Of a stretch of DNA of 64,000 nucleotides, positions 25,846-38,542 are shown piece after piece. The DNA is from Balanoglossus misakiensis (taxonomy: Eukaryota > Hemichordata). Below the pieces are notes generated by a model that was given only the letters and a program-made list of their open reading frames with translations, ran no database searches and was not told the DNA's origin. Position 1 is the first letter of the stretch; each line of letters opens with the position of its first letter. A program made the position numbers and the translations under genes. The stretch covers positions 9,300,001 to 9,364,000 of the forward strand of contig CM082583.2 in the NCBI GenBank assembly GCA_040954595.2, in the 5' to 3' direction.

Positions 25846-26121
25846 CTATCTTTCTGGAGGAGTTCTAGGAGGCCTGTAGAGTACCATGGGCGATTTATTA
25901 AACAGCCTGTCATTGGCATCGTCAGCAATTGCCCTCAAGGAGAGTCCAATGTTTTTGGCACGCACACGGGCATCACTGTCTCCTGGGTTGCCAAGGTAAC
26001 GGCCGGATGGTACAGATCTGATCCTGTCCATGTTGTTAAAGACACCTGTATCTGTCATGAAGCTCGGGTTGCCAGTGGCTGCTTCAAAATTGTTCATTGG
26101 GTTTGATTTTTCCATTAACAT
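25846..26121 (-). CDS. Putative BH3-only apoptosis regulator, 91 residues
   Basis: The frame runs from ATG at 26121 to TAG at 25846. It sits in an exon with a good acceptor (CTTTGCTTACAG, exon start 26172). The 5' part of the exon is in frame but has no earlier ATG, so the first Met is the best start. Residues 58-70 read IGLSLRAIADDAN. This fits the BH3 pattern, with h1 Ile58, h2 Leu62, h3 Ile65, small Ala66 and Asp67, and resembles the PUMA BH3 (IGAQLRRMADDLN). Position h4 is Ala69, weaker than the usual large hydrophobic residue. The protein has no BH1, BH2 or membrane anchor and ends in the basic, proline-rich RPPRTPPER. BH3-only proteins bind the groove of BCL-2 guardians and trigger apoptosis. 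The neighbour across the promoter is a BCL-2 family gene, which supports the reading. Exon reality is fairly likely; the BH3 role is inferred. Confidence 0.5.
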   Translation of the reverse strand: MLMEKSNPMNNFEAATGNPSFMTDTGVFNNMDRIRSVPSGRYLGNPGDSDARVRAKNIGLSLRAIADDANDRLFNKSPMVLYRPPRTPPER

Positions 26122-26689
26122 AACTTTTCTGTATCTTGGAAAGGCTTTTTTTCTGAAATGACGATTCCCAACCTGTAAGCAAAGGAAATTGATTCACATG
26201 AGAAATCCAATAAACAGTTACACACAATGTTGACAATGTAACCATGGTGACCACGAGAAAGCCATGCATCATGATCACACAAGGGTGGAGTACCTCCAAG
26301 GTGATGACATCATTTTCAAATATTGATTACTTTTGGTCCTTGTGTTGGAAAAATGAACTTTCTTCGATCAAATTTTTGTGCTATATACCCATCGATTCTT
26401 TGATGATAGATTTATCTGAGTGGATAAACTCCATCTGTGTTGATGTACCCGTGGAGGGGAAATTTTAAGTTCACATGGAACTACACTATTGTTACTACAT
26501 GAAATCGAATCTGGCTCAATCATGATTCTGCTTGTCGATATCAACATGTAAGCTATGTAATCGTACGAATTTTGAATGAATAACATAAGATTTCAATGGG
26601 AAAATATCGGGGGCAAATATTATATGGATCTATAAGTTGGGGGAGATTTCTGACATGACAACAATGGTCAAATTTGAGAAACTACGTAC

Positions 26690-26870
26690 GTTATCTGCAG
26701 CTTCACTCGGTCAGTGTTTTCCAGATCTATAATAATATATTCTCGAGTGCTTCCCTGTTCTCACTTCTCTTCGTCGGGACGCTTCACTGACGTGGACCGT
26801 CCGATCGGACTAACTTGAACACTGGCTGAGCTAATGGGAAATCCGTTGTACTGCGAATAAGGAAGTAAAA
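26690..26870 (-). other. Candidate 5' UTR exon of the BH3-like gene
   Basis: On the minus strand a donor (GATAAC then GTACGT) ends a stretch of about 180 bases with no ATG. This fits a non-coding first exon spliced to the acceptor at 26172 across a 517-base intron. The transcription start is not determined; the left limit given is only where the ATG-free stretch ends. Confidence 0.35.
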
Positions 26871-27258
26871 TCTCTCATTTGAAAGCGAATTCGCGGGAAC
26901 TACGTTCGTCAAGTCACGGAGCTCTGGCCAAAAATAACTTGTAATTTTCCTGATCCTCCAATCAATGGACGCCGTCACCATTGACGACACGGCAGACGAT
27001 GACGTTGGATGCTATATTTAGATCTGTGACGTATAACTGGCAGACCCAATGAGCTTTCGAATTTTCCGGAAGTTATTTGCGTCCGACAAAAAAACGATCT
27101 TCACCGAACATTAATAAGTATTGAGTATATTCGTATGTGTGTTTGTCGAAAGAGTGGCCGCACAATCGTACCGTCAGGATTGAATCATTTTGTCTAGTTG
27201 TATCTCACACCAAAGAACGTACGTTCACTTCGACCAATCGCCAGATCGTGAGTGTACC
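26788..27258. promoter_or_regulatory. Candidate bidirectional promoter between BH3-like and MCL1-like genes
   Basis: The region between the two divergent genes is CpG-containing and holds short promoter motifs. They are TGACGTGG at 26788 (ATF6/UPRE-type), TGACGT at 27000 and 27027 (CRE half sites), CCAAT at 26958 and 27046, and an ETS-type CCGGAAGT at 27066. A palindrome GTCCGATCGGAC lies near 26799. CRE and ETS sites are known in vertebrate MCL1 control; their use here is inference. Confidence 0.5.
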
Positions 27259-28601
27259 ATGGCCGCGGCAATCCCTGGATCGAATTTTTTCACACCGCAC
27301 AATATCTCGCGATTATACGGCGGCGGTTCGCCCGGTAAAGATTCGGCGCAGAGAAATGTGTCTCAACCAGAAGATACAGATTTACCGTCGCCAAACACAG
27401 AGAGAACTGTTCATTTAGGGGAAGAAGACATCATGTCAACTGCGAAGCTGTTAGCAGACGACTACATCAGTTACAAGACCAACAGGAGTACAAGCACAAA
27501 ACCTCCAAGCACGCACGCCGCAACGCTCCGGCGAGTGGGGGATGAAATCGATGAAAAATACTGTATTTCACTGAACGGCATTACAGAAAGGTTGCAGTTT
27601 TCACCGGAAAGAGATGGCTACGACGCCTACAGGGCGTGCTTGGACAGTATGTTTGACGAGGGCAATGTGAATTGGGGCAGGATCGCAACAGTTTATGTTT
27701 TCAGCGCCAGACTTGCCAAACATTGCCAAGACAGAGACCTTGTCGAATATGTCGACGTTGTCAAGGAGTTCACGGCGCAGTACGTGCGCTCCAAATTGTC
27801 GAAATGGATTCAGAAACAAGGCGGATGGGTACGTTGGGTGCATAATTTTCCCATTTGTAGATTACAAAATGTTCGTTTTAGGGTTAGCCGTACATTGTAG
27901 ATGCATCAGGAAAAAAAATTAACAGAAAAGCTAGGTACGGCCAGTTTGCTTCCGAATCATCTACATCCATCGGTTGCCCCACAGACGTGACGTGTGTGGC
28001 GGCTCCAGTTTGAACCGCCGCATGAACTGTAAACAGGCGGTGGGGCTCGGCCGTTGACACGATCTCAATGCATAAACGATGCAAACAATTCCAAATCGCA
28101 TGACATGCTATGTATAGCTGCCATACATAGTCACTGCAGCGTGTACATTTCATCTTGTACATTTCAAATGAGTCAGAGTATGTTGAGAACTTCACTGAAA
28201 TTTCATTTTTTTGTGGCCTTGGCAACTAACACGGAAGATGAACATGATGAACGGAGACAGGAAATGTTTCTTTTACTGGCATGGAGGGAATATCGCATGG
28301 AAATTTTAGATCATCACACCAGGAAGCAAAACTATAAAAATACTTGTAAAAGGGAACTGTTTGGATCAAGTTTCGTTTTAGAATGTAATCCATCTTTTGT
28401 TTCGATCACGCGTCCATTTCCCCTTATTTTTCTGTCAATGTCATGTATTTATATGCATTTCATATTTTTGTCATTCAGGATGCCATGGATGATGCGTTCA
28501 AAGAGAAAGACTGGAGAGAGAAGGTTGCGTTCAATGGACTTATGGTGACTGGAGCTGTTTTAACTGGCCTGGCAGCCCTGAGATTCATGATGGGAAAGTG
28601 A
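27259..28601 (+). CDS. BCL-2 family apoptosis regulator, MCL-1-like, two exons, 230 residues
   Basis: Exon 1 is 27259-27828 and exon 2 is 28479-28601 (TGA). The start is an ATG in good context (ACCATGG). The in-frame ATG at 27190 is less favoured. Domains in order: GGGSPG-containing N-terminus (1-26); a Ser/Thr/Pro/Glu-rich stretch (25-56); an alpha-1 helix LLADDYISYK (64-73); BH3 TLRRVGDEID (89-98); BH1 with NWGR at 138-141; BH2 WIQKQGGWDAMDDAF (183-197); and a C-terminal membrane anchor (about 208-228) ending in MMGK. The intron falls between GGW and D in BH2, a position conserved across the family. The all-BH architecture, TLRRVGD in BH3 and the KQxGWD spacing look most like MCL-1, suggesting an anti-apoptotic guardian on the mitochondrial outer membrane. 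BAK-like or BCL2L10-like membership is not excluded. Confidence 0.9.
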
Positions 28602-30320
28602 ATGGTGCAGATTACTAAAAATAATGTGGACAAACAACTTGTCAAATCAAATTCCAGAGAGGCTGGCAATGAAATAGCTGGAATTTTTCAGAGAGACTTT
28701 CTTCTGTACATAGACACCATCCAATGCAAGAGGTAGTGTTTGCTGGGGCAGACCATTTTGTCAGGGGAAGGAGCCACCGAATTGTGTTTTCTGTTTTGTA
28801 AATGAAAAGAAAAAAACGTTTTCTAATCAAACTCCATGTGCAATATATGAAGCTTTTACATGTATTTAGCCTTTTACAAGTTACCTTTCAAGGTATCAAA
28901 TTGTACCAGTCTTGAGTTGATTGCATTTGACGAAGTTGGCCCCCTTCTCCTGAGAAAATTTGTCTGTCCCAGGTGCTAATATCAATAAATTGGACTGCTT
29001 GACATCCATTGAGCCCATGGCAGTTTCTGATTATATCAGAAACTCCGGTTTACTTGCATGTATATATATACCTCCGCCGCCGCCTCCCAGCATGGCAATT
29101 TAAAGTCTACAGTATCCTGTCAATCATTATTTGTGGGTGAATTAATGTGAATATGTTGAAACATGAAATATGTCTTACATGAACTTGCAAGCCGTGCCCA
29201 CCTGAAATCAGCACACGATACGCAATAATAAGACAGAAAATCAGCATTATTTATATTTTGGCTGGATCTGAAATATCTCGAAGTAATGCAGAGCTCCTAA
29301 TCCCGTGATTTATGTTAAACTGAAAGAAAAGTAATGATACAATGTGCACCGAAGTTTGACTGCAAGGGCATGTAGGATAAAATCCATAACTCTACTTTTG
29401 GTACGGGTTATGGTGGGGTGGGGGTTTTGGGGTCGCACCTAGTGCAAAATAGTTTAGTCTAAAATACGGTTTACCACCGTTCAACAATCACCAATTATTT
29501 GTAACGCAGTTTTGGTTTTGAAATGTAAGAAGTCTGTACAAAAATCTACCATAACCACTTTACACTTCACAAAACGCCAAGTCCAATATCAAAGTATCTA
29601 ACTGCTTGAATATCTATAGGTATAAAACCAAATTGACTGTAACTCCCATCCGATCGGTGAGGTCAGTTCCTTTGAGGTCTCTGTAACTTTCAACAAAGAG
29701 CTTTCTTGGAAAGCTAGATAACATTTCATTCTTAGTGATAACATATTTTTGTTGTTTTGTTTTTTGAGTGAAAGGAACTTGTGTACTGGGACAAGTGACA
29801 ACTGCCATCATTTTTGCAGTCAAGTTTTCATTTACCTACGTGTAGTCTGGTTGAAGTGCTTCTTTCATTTACGATCAGAGTTATTTTTCAGGGATGCGCT
29901 GTATATAGCAAGTGTGCACTTTTTTTTCACTGGATTTTAACTTTTTTCTATTTTTTACAATATAATTTGACGAATCAAGAAAAGTTAAAGCCCGGTGAAC
30001 GTGCATGCTTCCTTTTACAGTTATGTGCTTAAAAGCGAAAGAGAAACGTGTGGTTGTCACAGCTGAACAGCTGGAAAAAAATCTGTAAATTTGTTCTTGT
30101 GGAATGTGTACATTAGTTGTGGATTCAGAAAGTGAACAAGTCAGAATGGATGTAGCCAGAAGAATAGCACTCGTATATTTTTGTTGAGTTATGGTTTTTG
30201 TTCCGCAGCTGATTTTTATCTTTTCTGTTCAGAGTATTTTTATATAAAATGTGGTTATCCTTTAAAACGTTTAAATCTATCATCTGTACGGTTCTAATAA
30301 ACCTTCACAAAATTGGACAA
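28602..30320 (+). other. 3' UTR of the MCL1-like gene
   Basis: There is no coding sequence between the TGA and the poly(A) signal at 30296. The stretch of about 1.7 kb is AT-rich with several ATTTA pentamers, which could favour rapid mRNA decay as in vertebrate MCL1. That role is inference. Confidence 0.6.
30296..30301 (+). terminator. Poly(A) signal of the MCL1-like gene
   Basis: AATAAA is followed about 30 bases later by a strong T/G-rich downstream element (GTGTGTGCGTTTTATTTTTG). This is the clearest poly(A) site in the window. Confidence 0.75.
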
Positions 30321-33300
30321 AGATCCTCTCCGTGTGTGCGTTTTATTTTTGTGTCAGCGCTAGTTGTCGCATGTGAATGTGTTGTGGATTGATGTCAGAA
30401 ATATATGTTAAAGTAAAAAAAAAGAAGAAAAGAAATCTGGTTTAGTTTGTAGTAGATTGTGTAGTCGAGACCCACACAGCAAGTCTGAGAAGCTGACCAG
30501 TGCATATAACAGATTGGACTCTTGCCAACAACCGGATCGTGAGAACACAATCATTGGTTTCTAAGGGTGTAGGTGGAATGCTATTGACGTGGCCCAACCT
30601 TAGACACAATGGGTCATTGATTTTCTATTGTTGAAAGAATACCTGCGTCTATTTCATCCTCTGCACTAAAGCCACAGGTATGCGTCACCCACTGCATTGT
30701 GGGAGACTCCTGACACACATTATATTCAAATGCAGTCTGCCTACGTGAAGAACGTATCGATTTTATGAGAATTGTCAATCTCACCCCTTTTGTCTGATCG
30801 GGGTCCAGAATCTTGAGTTGGGATTGGGATTGCGAGGTGTGTCGTAAGCAACACCCACCATAATTGGTCAAAGACTAGGACCTCAATACAATGACAAAAC
30901 AGGAAGCCAATGACCAATTCATGAGTTTCTTTCCAGGAATTAATTGGTAATCTCCCTGTGTACATGTTTGAGCAGCACTGGCGCAGTTGAACTTGAGAAG
31001 TGAATTGCTGTGTCATGTATGAGTCACACGTCCGCACAATTGGTGCCTGTCTCCAACCAAATTCCACATGGCCTGAAAGGTTGTCGTGGGCTTGTTCTTT
31101 CAGGCAAAATTTCATTTACAGTTCAACCTTGAGTTTTAGGACGATAAATTCGGAGTACTATACTGGGGGCTCGTATTTCACATATTTGAGAGTCCGCACC
31201 AAAATAGGAAAAATATGGTTCCTTAGCATGTTGCAGCACTGAGTATATAAAATTATGGAAGATAAACAACATTAATATTCATGAAATCTCCAGGCATGAT
31301 TGGGGATATCATTGACGTTTATTTTGAGCTTCGGCTGGGACTAACATTGACATTAATTTAGATAATCACTTTGAGCATTTGGAGTTGCAAAAATGTCGCA
31401 AGGTTCGTTTGGGCATTGACAGCTGTCGGTGTGGTGATTAATGGCGTTGCCATGGTAGTGTCACATGATGCTGACTTGCCTCTTCCATAGAATTACACTC
31501 CCCCCTCCCTCTCATGCGTTATGAAACAAACACGCCTGTTGTTTGCCAGAGTGACGTGAGAGGTCACCTATTGGGGTCACTGACCAGGGCAATGCACTTT
31601 TAACCTTGTGTTTGCCAGAGTGCCAATTTCATGAACACCTGGTTGGTTGTACCTCAAAATAAAAACTGACCTTTTCATCAAATTTCAACAGCAGTCTTTT
31701 TGTTTATTTTTATGTAAATAAGATACAAATGTATTGTTAAACCAATAGTGCATTACGTACCTTCATCTCGTGAGCTTGCAATAAAAGATACAAAGAGCGC
31801 ACATGACTGCGTATCATTTCACAGGTCAGGTAATCTGGGGTTGACATTTCATAAGCTTTTTTTATCATCTGTGACCATTAATGATTCAGACGATAGTGCA
31901 TAGCTAATCCCAGTTGAAACAGAACAGCATTTTTAGCACATTGTTCAAGTTAATTTGACTACTGAAAGTAAAAGTCAATGTCCACTTGAAAGTGTATGTG
32001 GCCAGTGTGTAGTGATCTGGCAAGGTTGTTTTTGATTGGTCAGTTTATTGTCAAACAGGTGTATGTAACCAGAAGGGATAGGTTTTTCTGACTCTCTGCG
32101 CATTGAGTGGCCAAGGGTATGCAGGTGGTCCATCCATAAAGTTTTGAATTCTGTCATCACAAAATTATTAATTGGACCCGTTCAAGAATACTGTACCCTC
32201 ATCTCTCTGTAATACTATCATAGTGTATTTTAAATGGCGAACTAGTGGCATTCATACTCAATGGCAGTGATGAAACCGGACAATGATAATCTTCTGCAAA
32301 TACATATTGTATTTACCTGTATTCATGCACACAAAGGCGGTTTTCAAACTGCATGACGTCAATGTAACATTATTTCAGCGGGTAAACAATTGTTTTGTCC
32401 CCCAACAAAAGTGATTTCGCATCATTGCATCATGCCAGAAAACATTGCAAAGCGTTCCATCGAAAACAACTGCTTGGCATTCCACAGAATTTTATCATCA
32501 AGTACATTTAAACAGTTTCTAATACATGTATTCTGCATGTGTTCATACTCACGTACAATATTTAATCAGTTCCAGGTATTGTTTTCCAAAACTTTTACTT
32601 TCATGCGAAATGAAACAAGACGGTATATGGCTGATTGTATATAAATACACAGCAAACATAATTGTTTTTCAGTGCATGCCTCCATGTTTTTTGGAGATAT
32701 TGTTATCATAATGAAATACAAGTATGATCTGTCACAGCAATTATGCACGCAATATTAGTCTGGACATGATATTTGCCTGGGACAGTGTTGTTGTACACAT
32801 GTTTACGTCTGATGTCTACGTCTGTTTCTATTAATAAACCAGTGGTATGTTCCCCCACGCTGTCCAAACATATGTTTGCATGGTTTTTAATTCCTCCTGT
32901 ACTACGCGTGACCTCAATTGTTGTTTTTGTGAGGCGGTTGACGGCCCAGAGAGTTCAAGGCAGGCTGTTATCATAACAGTCACCTACCTAGGCGTGTATA
33001 TATGCACATAACGTACCTGCGTCAAAAGCAGCTTAGACGGAAACCTCGCTTTTAACCCCCCCCCCCCCCCAGCCAGCGCCCACCCAGATGACTCTTCTCA
33101 AATTTTGACGCACTTGTCAATATGTAAACATGTTTACATGTCTGCGACAAACAAGTCGTTCACCTGGTGCATTGCGCACAGGTATGATCTGCTGTCGTCA
33201 TCATATGCTTTCTAGTTAAGATAACCTTCACAAAATGACAAGCGATCATTTTTCATGAGGTATTCACATATCTCTTGATAATAAAGCATGTTGGTCACGA

Positions 33301-33386
33301 GTCTGCAATGTATCTGTTGTTCAGGTGAACTCAGTCGGAATTAATCCGCACAGCATTGCATACATCCTGAACAGAAATTTTGCTGG

Positions 33387-33406
33387 TTTTTTTTTTTTTT
33401 TTTTTT
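33387..33406. repeat. 20-base poly(T) tract
   Basis: An uninterrupted run of T in intergenic DNA, possibly the A-tail of a minus-strand retroposed element. No flanking target-site duplication was established. Confidence 0.9.
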
Positions 33407-36400
33407 GCTGATTTGAATTCTCAAATGGCTATACTGAATGTTTGTAGACTGTAGAAGTGAGTAAAAACTTTTGAAAACCGATACTGGAAAAAGATACTTT
33501 GGCTGTCGTCAAATTACTGTGCTGTTTGTTTTCTCCTTCCTAAATGCAGACATAAAAGCTGTCAAAACTTCCATGATGTTGGGTGTCAAGGTGGTTTTTC
33601 GTGACCTCAAAGTTCAACCCTTCGCATCTCAATGATAACAAACAGAAAAGTGTGATTCAACAAACTCAAGTGGTTGCCTTATCCGCAATACTTTAAAATG
33701 TTATTGGTCTAAAAACAGAGATTCATTAAGAATTTGAGACATGAAAAACCTCATTGGCATGTCTCAATATGTATTTTTTTGACCATGAAAAACAATTTCT
33801 AGACTAAAATATGTTTGGTGATACATATTGCGCTGTTATTGTCTGGGTACATGGGATAATTATCACACTTTTATTCAACGGAAGACTCAAATTCAGGTCA
33901 CCATGAAGAAAATACGTAAAAATTGACAACAGTTACAGATATTTTACCAAGGATGACTGTATTATATGATGATTGGTAATATAGTATCAAATTTAGTCTT
34001 GTCTTCTTCCTTAGTTCTAATAGTCTAGTAAAAAATTTTGTTTGTTAAACCCTTCACAACTATGGGGAAATCTGTACACTTGGCTACTTTTTAGTCAAGG
34101 TTGCTATAAACAGAACTGGATGCAGACACTCCATCAATCAATCATAATCTTGATATTAATTGTCCAATTACATGTCCTCTTTGCTTCCTGATAAACAAGT
34201 CAATTATTTCAATATTTCTAATTTAGAAGGCCAGTTCATGACACTTTGATAGCCTAGCTTCATTGTGAACCTATATCCCCCAAGTGATCAGTCACACCTT
34301 TCAAAATCACAAAAACTGTCCACATTTCATTTTGATGTATTACTTGCTTGCTTCTGCCAGAAAATTGTGCAGAATCTAGTTTTGTCACCTCCAGTAAACT
34401 CTGTGATGTGAATTAACTACCCATGGAACCTAAACACATTGTTGATCATGTGACATGGTGTTCGACCAATCACAGGCACTTACATGTTTACCAGATGTAA
34501 ATATTTCACAACAGCGTCACTCAAAGCCATTTTTCTGCTAAGTTTGGTTGATATTCCAATATTCCGACATCTTTCCGAGGCGATGTTTTTAGCTGATAAG
34601 CTGTGTTGACAAAGTAGCCAAAAATTAATGATAGTGGATCTTTGATATTCATGTATTCTATGTGATGTTGCCGATATGTAGGGGACTCCATGCTGTTAGC
34701 TGTGAACAGTGCGGCATTCTGTGCACTTTGGTTCACAAGGTAGTGCCCATTAACAATCATTAAATCAAATCTATTCTGTTTTCACAAGTCAAGGCTATTT
34801 TTATTCAACCAATCATCCAAATTTAGTGTATAACCATTAAATTTTTTGGAGGCACGGGGGTCTGATATCTTATGTTTATCACATATACAAACACATCAAA
34901 CCAGAATACTTTATGTTACTCTATAAAACAGTGACATACATCAGAGTTTGCAAGCCAGCTATCAAAAAAACCAGTGATCAGAAATTTACACCTGAATTTT
35001 CAGCAGTTGTAATACCACCAGTTTTACCATCAGATTGTCTGACAGATTGTTATTTCCCTCCTCCAATGATGGATGACTGAACTACTATATATTTCCTTAG
35101 CAACCAGAAAGAAAGAAGAAAAGGATGTTAGGGCTGATTCAATCCCTATGTCCCTGAAATACATCTGTTCCAATTTGATAAATGCCAAATCACAAGTGAG
35201 AGCTAGAGTTCATTTGAGTCTTGAGTTTTGGAGTAAGATTGACAGTGACCGTGAAATCATTGGTAGGCATTAAAGCAGGAAACACGTCCGCCTGTTACAT
35301 TTACTCCATATGGCCTCCATGATAAGTTTGTAGTCATGGCAGAAAAAAAAGTGCCAGTAGTCTCTGCTATATATCTATCACAGTTATATCACTGCTGCAG
35401 GATAGTGGAGTGAAATAAAAATGTATGATAACAGTAAAATATTGCTAGCCAGGCAGGCAATACGCATGAGCACAGGCCATAAAAAATTCAACAGCCCAGA
35501 GGTGTGGGTTTTTTTTTCTCATGGAGGAAAAACAATTGTAGAATTAAATTTGGGCAACATTTTATTTAGAAATGGGAATTGGAAATTTTTTTACTGACTC
35601 GAAAAGTAAAAAGGAAGAAAGAGACTTCATGCTTAGGTTTTTCCTGCATGGCACTTTAAGGTTTAAATGTAGAAACATCTCAGTGTTTCGAAAATGCCCT
35701 TGAAAATCCCTCACTAGTGAAATAAAATATTTGAAGGAAATATATCACCCAAAGAGACAATACGACTCTCTGGAGAAATTGGGTCAAAAAAGGTGGGAAA
35801 GTAGAGAGACAGGAGAGTTTCTAGGCTAAGACGACCGGAAATTTGAGCGACATATCCCTGTGTTGCCATGGAAACTGCTACGAGACCTTGGGCATTTTGT
35901 CTGGGGAATAATAATGAGCCGGTTTCAATCTGATTTTCCAGAGTATCTCAAAAACAATAGTCTAGTTTTTTTTATCTGTGGCTGCTGATGAGCAGATCCA
36001 TTTTAGGTTTTGTTTAACAACATTCCTGCAAAATTTATAGAAATTTCTGAATAAAACTGAGAGGTTAGAAATATTGACTAGAGTTTCAACGAAATTGCAG
36101 AATTTAAATTTTATTTAGAAAAAAAAATATGTGGATGTCTTCTTCTGTATTAAATATAGATGCATTAGAGGTGACGTGATCTAGAACATGGCCAACCTAA
36201 AGGTGACATTGGCCAAGTCCCGCAAGGTTAAAGTGACATAATTTTGTTGGAATGTATTGACGTTGGTCACGTCTCTGACATTGGGTCATTTTTCATCAGA
36301 TCATTAAAAAAGATTATGACAATACAGTTGTAACCTTTGTAGTAGAACAATTGAAGTACATTCACAGACGTTTTTATTGATTTAATGATGGATGTGTATA

Positions 36401-38542
36401 TTGATCTTTTTCTGAATATTTTGCATATTATTGTAATATGTATAGGTCATTTTCTCAGTGACCTTAAAGTCTAATACAAACCATTGTTAAGTCAGAGGCT
36501 TAGGCTGGTGTTGTACAATGGAGAGAATTCAGGCGGACGGCGAGAGGTATAAAATAGGTGAATCTGAGACATGTTTTTTTTCAGATTCCTTACATTTTAG
36601 TAAAGAAAATAGAAATTATTTTCCTATAAGCTCCGATTCAAGTTTGATTTTTATTTCCATGTATTAACATGTCTTGTAGGGTGTTTTTTTTAGGGGGGGG
36701 AGGGTTCAAAAGAGGGGGTACATGTTGGGAGCTTTAAACAGAGCATAGAGGAGGGACTCTGAATGTAGCAATTTAATTTTAAAAAAACAGCTCCTGTTTG
36801 AAATGTATGCTATTTGTCACCAGTGAGCTCTGAGTTGACAACAAATTCCCAGTAGACAGGTGAGCCCAGGTATGCTGAGACAGTCTCCATACTTTATTAC
36901 CTTGTAAATTACAAAAATGTTCATCACAAATATAAGCCAAAAAAACCCCACCTCCCCAAGTATCACATTTATCATTTATAACATGTAAAGGTGCAAATGT
37001 AGACATTTTATTGAACACATTATGCAAAAGGAAAAAGACATTTAGCAAAGAAGGTACAAGATTTTACAGTGCAGTGAGCACATTGAAAACTGAATTTTAC
37101 ATTAGATTGGTACAATATACATTATTCATGGGACTTAGTCTGCACTGAGTGGAGACACACGACCCATGATGCCTCTGTGTGCGTGTGTGTGTTTGTGTAG
37201 TGTGTATATCGCTCACTCAATGATGTGCTAAAAATAGCCTCATTTAATCATTGCACAATTCCAGAACACTGCCCTGTGTACATATGAATTTACTTTCAAG
37301 GTTTTTATGTGGGTGATTCACCACATTTTTTTTTTCATTCCACACTAAAGATAAATTATCCTGGAATTTGCCGTTCATATTACCTTGTGAGTCCATTAAC
37401 ACTGTTTTATAAAAATAAATTCACAATGATCTGGAATGGGAATAAAATTTTACGAGCACCGACATTCTGAATATAGTTTTGTTGATTAGCGATCCCATTT
37501 TTTCCATACCCAACTTAATTTCATCAGCAAAGTCAATGGATTTCATCATTCCTAGTTTAGCGACATTTCAGTTTCAATGATAAAAAATATTGATTCTCAG
37601 CATGTTATTTTGATACCAAAAACATATTTCTCCCACATACATTATGTATTTATGGCCTCTGAGTTATATATACACTTACGAGCTGACGGATCAACCACTT
37701 AATATCAACTATGCTCATAAATGACCCAAGACCACACAAGACAATATCAAATTATAACTGCCAATTTCACGAAAGAATGTATTATCACATTCACCCTGCC
37801 TAGACGTCTCTGTATGTGTCTCAAAATTAAAATAATCATTTCCTTTCCCCTTTGACTATAAATCTAAAATACCGGCATTTCTAGAAAACACCGACAGTAA
37901 ATTTAATCGCAAATTCTGCATCTTCAGGTAGCGCTGAAGAAATATAGACAGAAAATCTTGCAACCATCATTTTAATACTTGAAAATTCATTTCAGACAGA
38001 AATACAATGCCCCCGGTTTTTAATATTTACATGTTTTCAAGCCTATTGATGTGACATTTTACAATACAAAGGCGTTAATAATATCCAGCAAGCCCCGACT
38101 GCTGCCAGTATTATTACGAAAATTCATCACATGTTATATTTACAGAAAATGTCTATTTATAATGGAACTATTTCGGGTGAAAAGAATATTATGTGTCGTG
38201 ACACCACCATATTGCTGATGATGATTAAAAAGGCATGAGCTAAAAAAAAGGTGAACATTCTCCAGATGAAGCTCGAGTTTTTTAATATGAAACAGAAGCA
38301 TATTTTTTCAGTATTGTTTGTGAAATGGGTGTTTTGATGGCAGGTGTGTGGAGGGGCCGTTTTTGTCTTCAGGCAGCAGACATAATACAGCGATGAGAAA
38401 TGAGGTGTCTGGTACGTGCCGTGGGCATTGATGAAAAGGAAAGCCACGGGGTTTCAAAATTAAAAAAACAGAGTGGGATAAACGGGGAAATGTGGACCAC
38501 AAAGTGTGATTAAAGTGAGCTTCATAATCAGCACTAGGGCAC

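Noticed and set aside
26084-26299. Minus-strand open frame with a hydrophobic, membrane-like segment (MHGFLVVTMVTLSTLCVTVYW)
   Set aside because: It runs across the acceptor at 26172. Its 5' part is the intron of the BH3-like gene and its 3' part is the wrong frame of that gene's exon.
30614-31115. Two overlapping minus-strand open frames after the MCL1-like gene
   Set aside because: Possible protein-like segments, but no consistent splice phase and no recognised family. A ZNF143-like string (CCCACAATGCA) in it is too short to interpret.
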